From the NCBI GenBank assembly GCA_031290635.1, contig JAITNE010000098.1:1-15433 (forward strand): a DNA stretch of 15,433 nt, in the 5' to 3' direction. The notes under the pieces were generated by a model that saw only the letters and a program-made list of their open reading frames with translations, had not been told where the DNA came from and searched no databases. This document shows positions 7,241 through 15,433 of the stretch, in pieces; the stretch's first letter is position 1; the number at the start of each line of letters is the position of its first letter. The stretch is from Tannerella sp. GTDB lineage: Bacteria > Bacteroidota > Bacteroidia > Bacteroidales > Tannerellaceae. The position numbers were made by a program, and so were the translations under genes.

Positions 7241-10063
7241 TTAAAAGGTTAGACTTATACCGATATTATATACGCGGTAAGGTTGAAATGTTCCCATCTG
7301 CCCGATTTCAGGGTCGATATATTTTGAGCGCATATTATCAATAGTAAACAGATTTTGCGCGTTCAGCGCGATTCTGATTTTATTGGACGCTACTTTACTT
7401 GATATACATACCGGCAAAGTATATGCGATTTCTACATTGCGCAGTCGCAGATAAGAATTATCCATGACAAAGAACTCGTTCGACACATGGTTTGTAGATG
7501 TAGTCAACGACAAAGCCGGATAACCGATCTTTTCGCCATTCGCATAACGTTCGGGAGTCCATGCTTGTAGATGGATATCATTAAAGAAGCCTTGAGCGTA
7601 GTTTTCGTAGGCTCCTGCGCCCGAAACGGTTATAGACGATTTAGCTGTTCCCTGAAGCAGGAAGCTAAGCTCAAAGTTTTTGTAGTTTAAGCCGCCATTG
7701 ATATTGTAAAATATCTGGGGATAGCGGCTGTAGCCTACAGGAGCATAATCTTTCTGGTCGATGATGCCGTCGCTGTTCAAATCCTTATAGATAAAATCAC
7801 CGAGGCGCGGCCGTCCGAAAGAGTAAGTAAGTAGATTATTGTCCAGTTCGCTTTCGGTATTAAACATGCCGTTCCCGTTACTGTAATCAATCAAATAAGC
7901 CCACTGTTGACCGTTGCTGTATCCTTCGGTACGATAAGGATACGCATTCCCTTCGTCCGGAGCTTCGTTAATCTTGATGACGGTGTTTTTATTACGTAAA
8001 ATTCCCGCACTTGCAAAGACCGACAAATCTTCGTCGATTTGTTTGTCATATAGCAGCGACGCTTCGAATCCCTTGTTTTTCATTTTACCGTTATTCAGCT
8101 TTGGATAGTTCTCCAGCCCTATCCCTTGATAGATTGGGATGACGCCGGAACTGTTGACCAACATATTATCACAATTCTCCAGAAAATAGTCGAAGCGGAC
8201 TGTAAAGTCATTCAGCAAACCCAGATCTATGCCATAGTTCTGTTTCTTGATCTTTTCCGCCGCCAATTCAGGATTTCCCTTCAGTCCTTCCGTTCCATTT
8301 GTGGAATAGTAGTCGAGGTACATGAATCGCGTAGTGCCTAACTGGTCATTAGCATTAATTCCGTATGTCCCGCGCAATTTCAAATACGTCAGCAAACTGT
8401 TTCCGGCCAGAAAATCTTCCTCAGAGACCACCCACGACGCCGAGATAGCCGGCGTTGTTACATAGCGGTGGTCGGGATGGAATTGTTCTGATCCGGAATA
8501 GCCGACGTCGCCCTTCAGGAAGTAGCGGTTCTTGTAACCATACAGGACGGTCAAACCGAGGTGCTCGCGCTTGTACGGTAAGATGCTTGAGCCTGATGCG
8601 GCTTCTTTCTCCTGTAAAAGATAAAAGTAATACGCCATGGCGTCAACGCTATGTTCTCCGAACGTCTTTTTGTAGCTAAAATTGCCGAAGAGGTTCAAGT
8701 TATAGAAAAATAATGAAGACTTACCGTAGGCCAGAGGCGTATTTTCGTCGGCTCCTTTCTTATTGAACGCCAGATCGTCATAATAATTACTGCGTACATA
8801 CCTTTCAAAGTTTTGGTGTGTATTGGTAGTGTTATTTGAGTAAGTCTGGTAGGCCATTAGTCCTGTAGCGCTCAGGCCTTCGGTAAGCGAGCTGAGGTCG
8901 AGCGTCAAGCCGGCTTGCGACATTATATTTGTGGTCAGCAGCCTTGAATAGCCGCTACGGTTCAACATGCCGTAAGCGGGGAAGTCTTCCTGGTCATGGG
9001 TAGTAACCTGATTGCCTACTTCCGGATTATCTTCGTTTAGAGGAGTCAGCGGTCCGTACATGGTCGGTGGCAGGTTGAAGATACGGTTGTAGATGGTTGT
9101 ATTATTCCATCGCGCAGTCTGTTGACGGTCAATGTTGCCGCTTAGACGCAGGAACCCCGTCAGATAGCTGTTAAGTTTAACGTCGATGTTCGACCTGAAG
9201 TTAACGCTGTGTATGACAGGCGTCGGGTCGTATTTCCGGTCGGCTTCATCGGCGGTTTTCAGCGGGGACGTCTGGTGCATGTAATTTACGTTCGTAAAAT
9301 ACTTGATTCGTTCACTCCCGCCTGAAACATTTAGCCCTGCGCGTTGCATGTAGGAAAGATTGTTCACGAACATGCCGAACCAGTCATTATTCGGGTAATA
9401 CGGATTGTTTGAGCCGTCGCCGAAAGCATTCACTTCGTTTTGGCTGAATTGGGAAAAGGTTCCCAAGCCGTCGTTCAGACCTGCCTGATTACGTAGAGAG
9501 ATGTATTCCGTAGCGGAGACCAAGTCGGGTCGCCTGGTCATCTGTTGCAAGGACTGATCGAAGTATGCTTCAATCTTTTTCTGTCCGATGAAGCCTCTTT
9601 TGGTCGTTATTACGATTGCACCGCCTGCGCCCATCAAGCCGTAGCTTGCCATCGAAGACGCGTCTTTCAAAATGGAGATGTTTTCGATTTCCTTTGCAGA
9701 CAGATAGTCCCAATAGTCGTTGGGGCAGATTACCCCGTCGATGATTATCAAAGGCGTTGTGCCGTTGATGGTACAAAGTCCGCGGATATACTTCAGGACT
9801 GAAGACTTGGAGAGTTCCGAGTTTGTTTCTATCGTCCCCAAGCCTAAGAAGCGTCCTGCGAATGATTGGGACAGGTCGGACGATGGGGTTTTCTCCAATA
9901 ATGTGCCCGAAACAGTCTCTACAGCTCCGGTGAGGGAGTTTTTGGGCTGAGAAAAGTAGCCCAGACTGACGGCCGTTGTGTCTGCTGTTCTGACGCCTTG
10001 CGCCAATGCGTTTACGCACAGAAAACATGCAGATAAATATGTTATATATCTTATTATGTTCAT
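7241..10063 (-). CDS. Short SusC-type TonB-dependent transporter (second pair), lacking the N-terminal regulatory domain
   Basis: A 940-residue SusC-family transporter, about 96 residues shorter than SusC1. After a signal peptide (to about NALAQ, residue 22) it goes almost directly into the plug: SLGYFSQPKNSLTGAVETVS (about 33-52) aligns with VAYGVQKKVSVTGAVASVQ of SusC1. The carboxypeptidase-regulatory-like domain and the EEVVVV segment are therefore absent. Plug motifs remain, some altered: YIRGLCT, LIIIDGV, ISILKDASS, GAGGAIVITT. The barrel contains RLGDFIYKDLNSDGIID near residue 752, identical to SusC1 over RLGDFIYKDLN, and ends YNIGISLTF. The frame is open throughout, so it is not an obvious pseudogene. 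It is probably a divergent tandem copy of SusC1 paired with SusD2, 12 nt downstream. How well it couples to TonB is uncertain. Confidence 0.94.
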   Translation of the reverse strand: MNIIRYITYLSACFLCVNALAQGVRTADTTAVSLGYFSQPKNSLTGAVETVSGTLLEKTPSSDLSQSFAGRFLGLGTIETNSELSKSSVLKYIRGLCTINGTTPLIIIDGVICPNDYWDYLSAKEIENISILKDASSMASYGLMGAGGAIVITTKRGFIGQKKIEAYFDQSLQQMTRRPDLVSATEYISLRNQAGLNDGLGTFSQFSQNEVNAFGDGSNNPYYPNNDWFGMFVNNLSYMQRAGLNVSGGSERIKYFTNVNYMHQTSPLKTADEADRKYDPTPVIHSVNFRSNIDVKLNSYLTGFLRLSGNIDRQQTARWNNTTIYNRIFNLPPTMYGPLTPLNEDNPEVGNQVTTHDQEDFPAYGMLNRSGYSRLLTTNIMSQAGLTLDLSSLTEGLSATGLMAYQTYSNNTTNTHQNFERYVRSNYYDDLAFNKKGADENTPLAYGKSSLFFYNLNLFGNFSYKKTFGEHSVDAMAYYFYLLQEKEAASGSSILPYKREHLGLTVLYGYKNRYFLKGDVGYSGSEQFHPDHRYVTTPAISASWVVSEEDFLAGNSLLTYLKLRGTYGINANDQLGTTRFMYLDYYSTNGTEGLKGNPELAAEKIKKQNYGIDLGLLNDFTVRFDYFLENCDNMLVNSSGVIPIYQGIGLENYPKLNNGKMKNKGFEASLLYDKQIDEDLSVFASAGILRNKNTVIKINEAPDEGNAYPYRTEGYSNGQQWAYLIDYSNGNGMFNTESELDNNLLTYSFGRPRLGDFIYKDLNSDGIIDQKDYAPVGYSRYPQIFYNINGGLNYKNFELSFLLQGTAKSSITVSGAGAYENYAQGFFNDIHLQAWTPERYANGEKIGYPALSLTTSTNHVSNEFFVMDNSYLRLRNVEIAYTLPVCISSKVASNKIRIALNAQNLFTIDNMRSKYIDPEIGQMGTFQPYRVYNIGISLTF

Positions 10064-10085
10064 AATTAAACTGATTTAATTGTTT

Positions 10086-11915
10086 TTACCATCCCGGATT
10101 TTGCCAGGTTTTGTTGGTTAATGGTTCGAGTCGCGAGACCTCTGCCAGAGGTATGGGAAGCAGCAATGAGCGATTTTGCCAGCCTCCGCGAGGTGTAGTC
10201 CAGATATTCTGACGGCTGTAGGAGAATCCTCCGTCAGATTCTTTTGTGATTATCATCGCGGTAAGCCACTTGCAAGTTTCGCCGAGGTCGCCGTTAGGAC
10301 TTTGCCATCTGCGAAGATCAAAATAGCGTTGTTCTTCCCAGGCTAACTCTACGCGGCGTTCATTGTGAATCCGCAGGATGAGTTGCTCTTTCGACAAGTC
10401 GACAGGAAGCGGCGGCATGTTCACTCGCGCTCTCACTTCGTTGGCTGCAGTCCGTGCTTCGTCTGCGTGACCTGCTTCGGCGGCTGCTTCGGCATAGTCG
10501 AGTATCAGTTCGGCAAGCCGGTAGAATTTCCAGCGGGCGTTGTTGATCTGATTGTTTCCCGAAGCGCGGGGAGTGGTCATTTTGCGTTGAAAGTAACCTG
10601 TGCGTGATGAGGAGCGGTTGTTTTGGTCGAAGCTGGGGGCATGTTTTCCGCCGACATAAGCCTCTATGGTTACGGCTTCATTATCCCAAATGATAATATC
10701 TTCATTCATGTAAGCGGTGGCATATAAACGCGGATCGCGGTTCTTATACGGATCATCCGGCTTGTATGTAGTATTCGGAGCATAATAATTCGGTTGCAAA
10801 TGCCGCTCATCGAGGTAGGGTTGTTCGAGGTTGAGCACGGGCTGTCCGTCCGTAGTCTCGAAAGCGTCAACCAGCTCCTGAGTAGGGCATGTGCCCACTT
10901 TATAAGTATTAGCCATGTTGCTTCCGATGTATCCGATGTGCCAGATAAACAATCCGCCTTGATTGTGTTGATATATTGTCTCTTTATCACGTGGCGAGGC
11001 CGAATAGTCGGCTTCCTGGCAGGCAAGCTGGTGGAATGACGCTGCGCCGTAGTCTCCGAAAAGCGTGGTGTTCGTGCAGGTTGTGAATAGCTCGTATCCA
11101 TTGGATTTAAGGGCTGTTACGGCCTGTTTGCAGGTCTGATAGGCTTCTTCCCAATGATTTTCGCCTTCATTATGCAGAGGACTTGCGGCGTAGAGTATGG
11201 CTGTGGACTTGAGTGTCCATGCCAGAGCTTTGGTAGCGCGCAGGGATTCGCTTTGGACGGTGATACGCCATGGAAGCTCTCCTACGGCCAGCGCTGCGTC
11301 GCAATCTTGTGCTATGAACTTGGCTACATCATACACCGAAGCTCTCTCAAAGAGTGAAAAGTCGGCGTCGAACGCTACGGTCTTTTCAATGACAGGGACT
11401 TTGCCGAACCACTTGATAAGCTCCATGTAGAAGAAGGCTCGAAGCACGTGGGCTTCGGCGGTCATGCGTGCCCGCAGCGCGTCGCTTTTGACGGCGGCCG
11501 TTTCGATGTTTTCCAGAAACTGTGAACAAAGGCGTATCTGCGTAAAGTAGCGACTCCAATATGCGGAGTTGGCTGCACCGCCGACGTCGCTGCTTTCGTA
11601 GTCTCGCATGGCATGATTTGAGGCCGAAACATTATCTTTATATACGTCGAAGATAAGATTCCCGTCCGTTCCGTCTTCCGACGTCCATCCATCATCCGAA
11701 GCCGACACTATAGCCGGTTCAAAGAAGCGGTAATGGTAGCCTTTAGTAGGAATATTGTTGTAGCAGGTGTTTAATAAGGCCTCTACGCGGTCGGGGTCTG
11801 AAAATATCTCCTCCATCGTGAGAGTCCCGTCCGGGGCTACGTTCAGTACGTCCGAGCAGGATGAAAGTATGCCTGCGGACATCAAAATAATCAGAAATTT
11901 ATATTTTAATTTCAT
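10086..11915 (-). CDS. SusD/RagB-family surface glycan-binding lipoprotein (first pair)
   Basis: A 609-residue SusD-like lipoprotein. The N-terminus has a hydrophobic segment and a lipobox ending at Cys20 (ILSSC), so it is lipidated and, by family precedent, surface exposed. The N-terminal helical TPR-like portion includes AEAHVLRAFFYMELIKWFG (about 153-171), the classic SusD signature, and the C-terminal portion contains NERRVELAWEEQRYFDLRRW (about 518-537). It ends WQNPGW, as does the second SusD. Family members bind the glycan and close over the SusC barrel. The gene starts 21 nt after susC1 and is followed by susC2 after 22 nt, so it is surely co-transcribed. Length and architecture are ordinary, and it serves as the comparison for the enlarged SusD2. 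Confidence 0.96.
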   Translation of the reverse strand: MKLKYKFLIILMSAGILSSCSDVLNVAPDGTLTMEEIFSDPDRVEALLNTCYNNIPTKGYHYRFFEPAIVSASDDGWTSEDGTDGNLIFDVYKDNVSASNHAMRDYESSDVGGAANSAYWSRYFTQIRLCSQFLENIETAAVKSDALRARMTAEAHVLRAFFYMELIKWFGKVPVIEKTVAFDADFSLFERASVYDVAKFIAQDCDAALAVGELPWRITVQSESLRATKALAWTLKSTAILYAASPLHNEGENHWEEAYQTCKQAVTALKSNGYELFTTCTNTTLFGDYGAASFHQLACQEADYSASPRDKETIYQHNQGGLFIWHIGYIGSNMANTYKVGTCPTQELVDAFETTDGQPVLNLEQPYLDERHLQPNYYAPNTTYKPDDPYKNRDPRLYATAYMNEDIIIWDNEAVTIEAYVGGKHAPSFDQNNRSSSRTGYFQRKMTTPRASGNNQINNARWKFYRLAELILDYAEAAAEAGHADEARTAANEVRARVNMPPLPVDLSKEQLILRIHNERRVELAWEEQRYFDLRRWQSPNGDLGETCKWLTAMIITKESDGGFSYSRQNIWTTPRGGWQNRSLLLPIPLAEVSRLEPLTNKTWQNPGW

Positions 11916-11936
11916 ATTCTTTTAATTTTAAGGGGT

Positions 11937-14900
11937 TTAAAACACTACATTGAGTCCGATGTTAATCATTTTAAGCAGCGGATAATTTCCCCCGCTTACC
12001 TGCTCGGGATCCAGCGACTTGACAGGCATGCCGTCATAAGACCACAGGTTATTCCCACTCACGTAAACGCGCAGGCTATTGATTCCGGCTCGTTCAAAAA
12101 GCTGTTTCGGTACATTATAGCCTAATTCTACTGTTTTCAGTCGTATAAAAGACCTGTCCAGCACAAAGAAGCTGTTCGTTTTGAGGCTTGAGCCGTTGCC
12201 CAGCGCGGGGTACAGGATTTCTTCGCCGTTGATGTACCGTTCTTCGGTCCATGCGTGTTTAACGGGCGATTCGCTGTATTTCCAGCCGGCGTACGAAATC
12301 GAGCTTTTGGCAACGCCGGCGAAGAGGAACGAGAAGTCGATATTCTTATAGTTCAACATGCCGCTGAAGCCGTAGCTCACGCGGGGAATGCTTTGGTAGC
12401 CGAGCGGAGCCTGATCTTTGGCGTCTATGACGCCGTCTTCGTTAAGGTCTTTGTAGATGAAGTCTCCAAGTCGCGGATTGCCTCCGACGTTGTACGTGGG
12501 CAGATTCGCAAGTTCTTCCTCGGTGTTGATATAGCCCGTGCCGTTGCTGTAGTCTATAATGTAGCCGAACATCTGACCGTAGCTGTATCCGGTGCTTCGA
12601 TAGCGATATGCGTAGTCTTCGTCGAGCATTGCTTCGTCCAGAAATATCACTTTGTTCTTGTTGTAGGCATAATTAGCGCGGAAGTTAACATTCAAATCCT
12701 TATCGATTCTCTTTGTGTACGAAAGCTCCAATTCATAGCCATGATTGTCCATCTTGCCCATGTTTACACGCGGAAGATTGCCCAGCGCGACGCCCTGCAG
12801 TTCGGGGACTGTGCCGCGTGAGATAAGGATTTTATCGCGTTTCTCTTTAAAGACGTCCACGCTTAGGGAGAGGCTTCCAAGCAATTGTACATCAAGTCCG
12901 TAGTTCTGCTTGGTTGCAACTTCCCAGCTAAGTTCCTCGTTACCCATTTTGCCTTGTGAAATATACCTGCCATAGCCCAGAGAGCTGACGGGACCTCCTC
13001 CGTTCTCGGAAATCGAGCTAAGATAGAGGAAGCGCGTACCTCCAAGTTGGTCATTACCTACCTGACCGAAGGATGCGCGAATCTTCAGATTTGATAGCAA
13101 CTCGTTGTCGCGAAGGAAGCTTTCGTTGCTCAAAACCCATCCTGCCGACACTGCGGGGAAGAATCCGAAACGGTTTTTGGGAGCGAACTGCTCCGATCCG
13201 TTGTATCCCACGTTTATTTCTGCCAGATAGCGGTTGGCGTAAGCATAAGTTACGCGTCCGGAGTATCCTATCATGTTGTAGGGCAAGTCTGCGCCGTAGC
13301 CTTCCCAGTTGTCGCGCTGTATGAGAAACATACCGGTAAGGTCGTGCAGACCGAAGGATCGGATATAGTTCAGCGAATACTGCAGATTCATGTAGTAGTA
13401 GGAGTTCATTGATTTGGAAAGACGTATGGCGTCGTCCTGGTTGTTACGGATGAAGCCGTAAGCGCTGGGGACGTCTGCGCTGCGCGATGTGCTGAACGAA
13501 TAGCAGTCATAGCCGCGGTAGCCTTCCAACAGGGTTCGTGCTTTGGAGTCGTACGACATCATTATCTTCGTACTCAGACCGGGAGTAAGGAAATCCAACC
13601 CCCAATCCATTGCCAGCGACGAGTTGAGCATCGTGTTGGTTTCCTGACGGTATCCGCGACGGTTGATTTCGCCATAGATACCGCGGTCTTGTCCTGTTTG
13701 CGCTATAACGTCGCCCGCGGGGTAGCCGTAGCCATCCACAGTAAGCGGACCGACGTCCATAGGTCGCATGTCCACAATCTTGGCAAGCATATCCGTGATG
13801 AGCCAGTTAAGGTCGCCGCTGTAAAGTTCGGTGGCCGGACTGTTCATCTTTTCGAGGTATGAAGCAAGATTGAGCGACAGTTTCAGGTTCTTTGTGAGGT
13901 TATAATCTACGTTTCCACGAAAATTATACCTGTCCATAGCGAAGGAAGGATCATAATTGAGCATCTCTTTCGATTCGGTCTTGAAATTGCCGCCTTGACC
14001 GATGTATCCGGCGTTCAGGAAGTATTTCAAGTTGTCTGTACCGCCGTTCATATTGGCATTGATGCGTGTTTGCGGCGCGAAAGTCTTGTAATACTCGTCG
14101 AAGGCATATCTGTCGGGATAAAAAATCCTGTCTTCACCCGAACGGTACATGTCTATCATGTAAGGAGTGAAAGGCAGGTTTTCGCCCGTGATTCCGTCGT
14201 TAATAAAAGATTGATTTTCCATCTCGGCGAAGTCCCATGAGTGGATACGCAAGGGTTTGACCGTGAATTGCTGTCCGCTGTAATCGGCGGAGACGCTCAG
14301 TTCGGATTTGCCCGTCTCGCCGCGCCGCGTGGTTATCAGGATGACCCCGTTAGCTCCACGCACTCCGAAAACGGCCGTTGAGGACGCATCTTTAAGGATG
14401 GAGATAGACGCGATTTCATTCGGGTCGAGGGTGCTGATGTTCGTGCGCGGAACGCCGTCAATGAGTATCAGCGGGGTTTGCCCGTTAGTGGTGCCTACGC
14501 CGCGCAGGTAGAGGTTGACTGCGTCGGCGCCGGGTTGTCCGGAAGTTTGCAGGGCTGTTAATCCGGGTAACCTTCCGGTCAATGCGGTTGACAGGTTAGC
14601 TGCCGAGCTTTGTTTCAACTCTTTAGTCTGCACCGACGCCACAGCGCCGGTTACGGACACTTTCTTCTGCACGCCGTAAGCTACTACGACTACCTCCTCA
14701 AGCGTCTGAGTGTCCTCATTGAGCGTAATAGTAAACGCCGTCCGAGTCGTGGTCTTAACGTCTTGAGTGATGTAGCCGATGTAGGAGACTTGCAAGGTCG
14801 CCTGCTCTTTCACGTTGAGGGAGAACTTCCCGTCCGCGTCGGTAACAGTTCCGTTCTGTGGCAGAACGTCCTTCTCGACCACATTAGCTCCGATGATTGC

Positions 14901-15047
14901 CTGTCCATCGGCGTCAATCACCAGCCCGCTCACCCGCTTCTGCGCAACAGCCGCCAGGGAGCACATACTAAGGATACAAAGGATACAAACGGCTTTACGC
15001 CAAAGATACCAAGTGTCCCGATTTAATAAAATGAATTTCTTTTTCAT
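11937..15047 (-). CDS. SusC-type TonB-dependent outer-membrane transporter (first pair)
   Basis: A 1036-residue SusC/RagA-family TonB-dependent transporter, usual in length. A signal peptide ends near Ala-Val-Ala-Gln (about residue 36). Then comes a carboxypeptidase-regulatory-like domain (about 37-112, starting RVSGLVIDADGQ), a TonB-box-like acidic and valine-rich segment (about 115-125, EEVVVVAYG), and the plug (about 128-245) with the family motifs LRGVGT, LILIDGVP, ISILKDASS and GANGVILITT. The rest is the 22-strand barrel, including the aspartate-rich loop GDFIYKDLNEDGVID near residue 858, and it ends in Phe as outer-membrane proteins do. In this family the barrel imports large oligosaccharides, or peptides in RagA, with the partner SusD as lid. 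susD1 follows after 21 nt, so the two form a pair. It is the first gene behind the sigma-54-type promoter and its long leader. Substrate unknown. Confidence 0.97.
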   Translation of the reverse strand: MKKKFILLNRDTWYLWRKAVCILCILSMCSLAAVAQKRVSGLVIDADGQAIIGANVVEKDVLPQNGTVTDADGKFSLNVKEQATLQVSYIGYITQDVKTTTRTAFTITLNEDTQTLEEVVVVAYGVQKKVSVTGAVASVQTKELKQSSAANLSTALTGRLPGLTALQTSGQPGADAVNLYLRGVGTTNGQTPLILIDGVPRTNISTLDPNEIASISILKDASSTAVFGVRGANGVILITTRRGETGKSELSVSADYSGQQFTVKPLRIHSWDFAEMENQSFINDGITGENLPFTPYMIDMYRSGEDRIFYPDRYAFDEYYKTFAPQTRINANMNGGTDNLKYFLNAGYIGQGGNFKTESKEMLNYDPSFAMDRYNFRGNVDYNLTKNLKLSLNLASYLEKMNSPATELYSGDLNWLITDMLAKIVDMRPMDVGPLTVDGYGYPAGDVIAQTGQDRGIYGEINRRGYRQETNTMLNSSLAMDWGLDFLTPGLSTKIMMSYDSKARTLLEGYRGYDCYSFSTSRSADVPSAYGFIRNNQDDAIRLSKSMNSYYYMNLQYSLNYIRSFGLHDLTGMFLIQRDNWEGYGADLPYNMIGYSGRVTYAYANRYLAEINVGYNGSEQFAPKNRFGFFPAVSAGWVLSNESFLRDNELLSNLKIRASFGQVGNDQLGGTRFLYLSSISENGGGPVSSLGYGRYISQGKMGNEELSWEVATKQNYGLDVQLLGSLSLSVDVFKEKRDKILISRGTVPELQGVALGNLPRVNMGKMDNHGYELELSYTKRIDKDLNVNFRANYAYNKNKVIFLDEAMLDEDYAYRYRSTGYSYGQMFGYIIDYSNGTGYINTEEELANLPTYNVGGNPRLGDFIYKDLNEDGVIDAKDQAPLGYQSIPRVSYGFSGMLNYKNIDFSFLFAGVAKSSISYAGWKYSESPVKHAWTEERYINGEEILYPALGNGSSLKTNSFFVLDRSFIRLKTVELGYNVPKQLFERAGINSLRVYVSGNNLWSYDGMPVKSLDPEQVSGGNYPLLKMINIGLNVVF

Positions 15048-15356
<309 letters not shown>

Positions 15357-15358
<2 letters not shown>

Positions 15359-15391
15359 AAGTAATTAAACTTCACAGGTTCAATTACTTTG
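15357..15391. promoter_or_regulatory. 14-bp inverted repeat overlapping the promoter, possible operator
   Basis: The arms are CAAAGTAATTAAAC (15357-15370) and GTTCAATTACTTTG (15378-15391), separated by 7 nt. They are inverted complements with one mismatch. The repeat covers about -59 to -25 of the predicted sigma-54 promoter, and its proximal arm ends on the -25 G. Such perfect dyad symmetry next to a promoter suggests a dimeric regulator site. Its overlap with -24 fits repression better than classical enhancer action. As RNA from an upstream gene it could form an AT-rich hairpin, but no T-tract follows directly, so a terminator is less likely. Confidence 0.55.
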
Positions 15392-15393
15392 TT

Positions 15394-15408
15394 GCGGTCT
15401 GTTTCCGC
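15394..15408. repeat. Small inverted repeat GCGG-N7-CCGC
   Basis: This 4-bp inverted repeat with a 7-nt spacer lies three bases beyond the 14-bp inverted repeat and has the same spacer length. It could be an accessory protein site or a weak hairpin, or it may be chance, since 4-bp arms carry little statistical weight. Confidence 0.25.
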
Positions 15409-15433
15409 TGCGATATTGTAAGAAGAAAAAACT

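Noticed and set aside
12255..12821. Plus-strand open frame of 188 codons inside susC1
   Set aside because: It lies wholly antisense to conserved SusC barrel sequence and its composition is an antisense artefact.

Overview
The window is a polysaccharide-utilisation-type locus from a Bacteroidota genome, most likely an anaerobic Bacteroidales. Evidence: two consecutive SusC/SusD outer-membrane pairs, several lipoproteins, A-rich start contexts without strong Shine-Dalgarno sites, and a moderate-GC coding style. No rRNA, tRNA, mobility gene or CRISPR array is visible, so placement below order level is not possible from this sequence.

All seven genes lie on the minus strand and read from right to left: susC1 (15047-11937), susD1 (11915-10086), susC2 (10063-7241), susD2 (7228-4967), a large secreted glycosidase-like protein (4895-2073), a small lipoprotein (2058-1681) and a mutarotase-fold-like lipoprotein (1642-212). 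Gaps are 12-38 nt, except for 71 nt after susD2. That gap holds a textbook intrinsic terminator and leaves no room for a new promoter, so the three distal genes probably depend on read-through.

The most interesting part is the control region at the right end (15048-15433). On the minus strand it carries a full match to the sigma-54 (RpoN) promoter consensus, TGGCACG-N4-TTGCA. This is followed immediately by a 29-nt AG microsatellite in which the predicted transcription start falls. It is overlapped on its upstream side by a 14-bp inverted repeat. A leader of about 285 nt with several short hairpins then runs to susC1. This is an unusual promoter for a Sus-type locus, which is more commonly controlled by SusR-like, hybrid two-component or ECF-sigma/anti-sigma regulators. 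No regulator gene is in the window.

Proposed joint role: SusD1 and SusD2 bind a glycan at the cell surface, and SusC1 and SusC2 import it through TonB-powered barrels. The secreted 940-residue protein may cleave it, and the two lipoproteins may bind or process it. SusD2 carries an extra beta-rich domain of about 150 residues inside its SusD fold, probably a second sugar-binding site. SusC2 lacks the N-terminal carboxypeptidase-regulatory-like domain and the usual acidic TonB-box region present in SusC1. The substrate cannot be named from sequence alone. The left end (1-211) is non-coding and holds a 97-bp element bounded by 9-bp inverted repeats with two matching internal hairpins, probably a MITE-like or other dispersed repeat.
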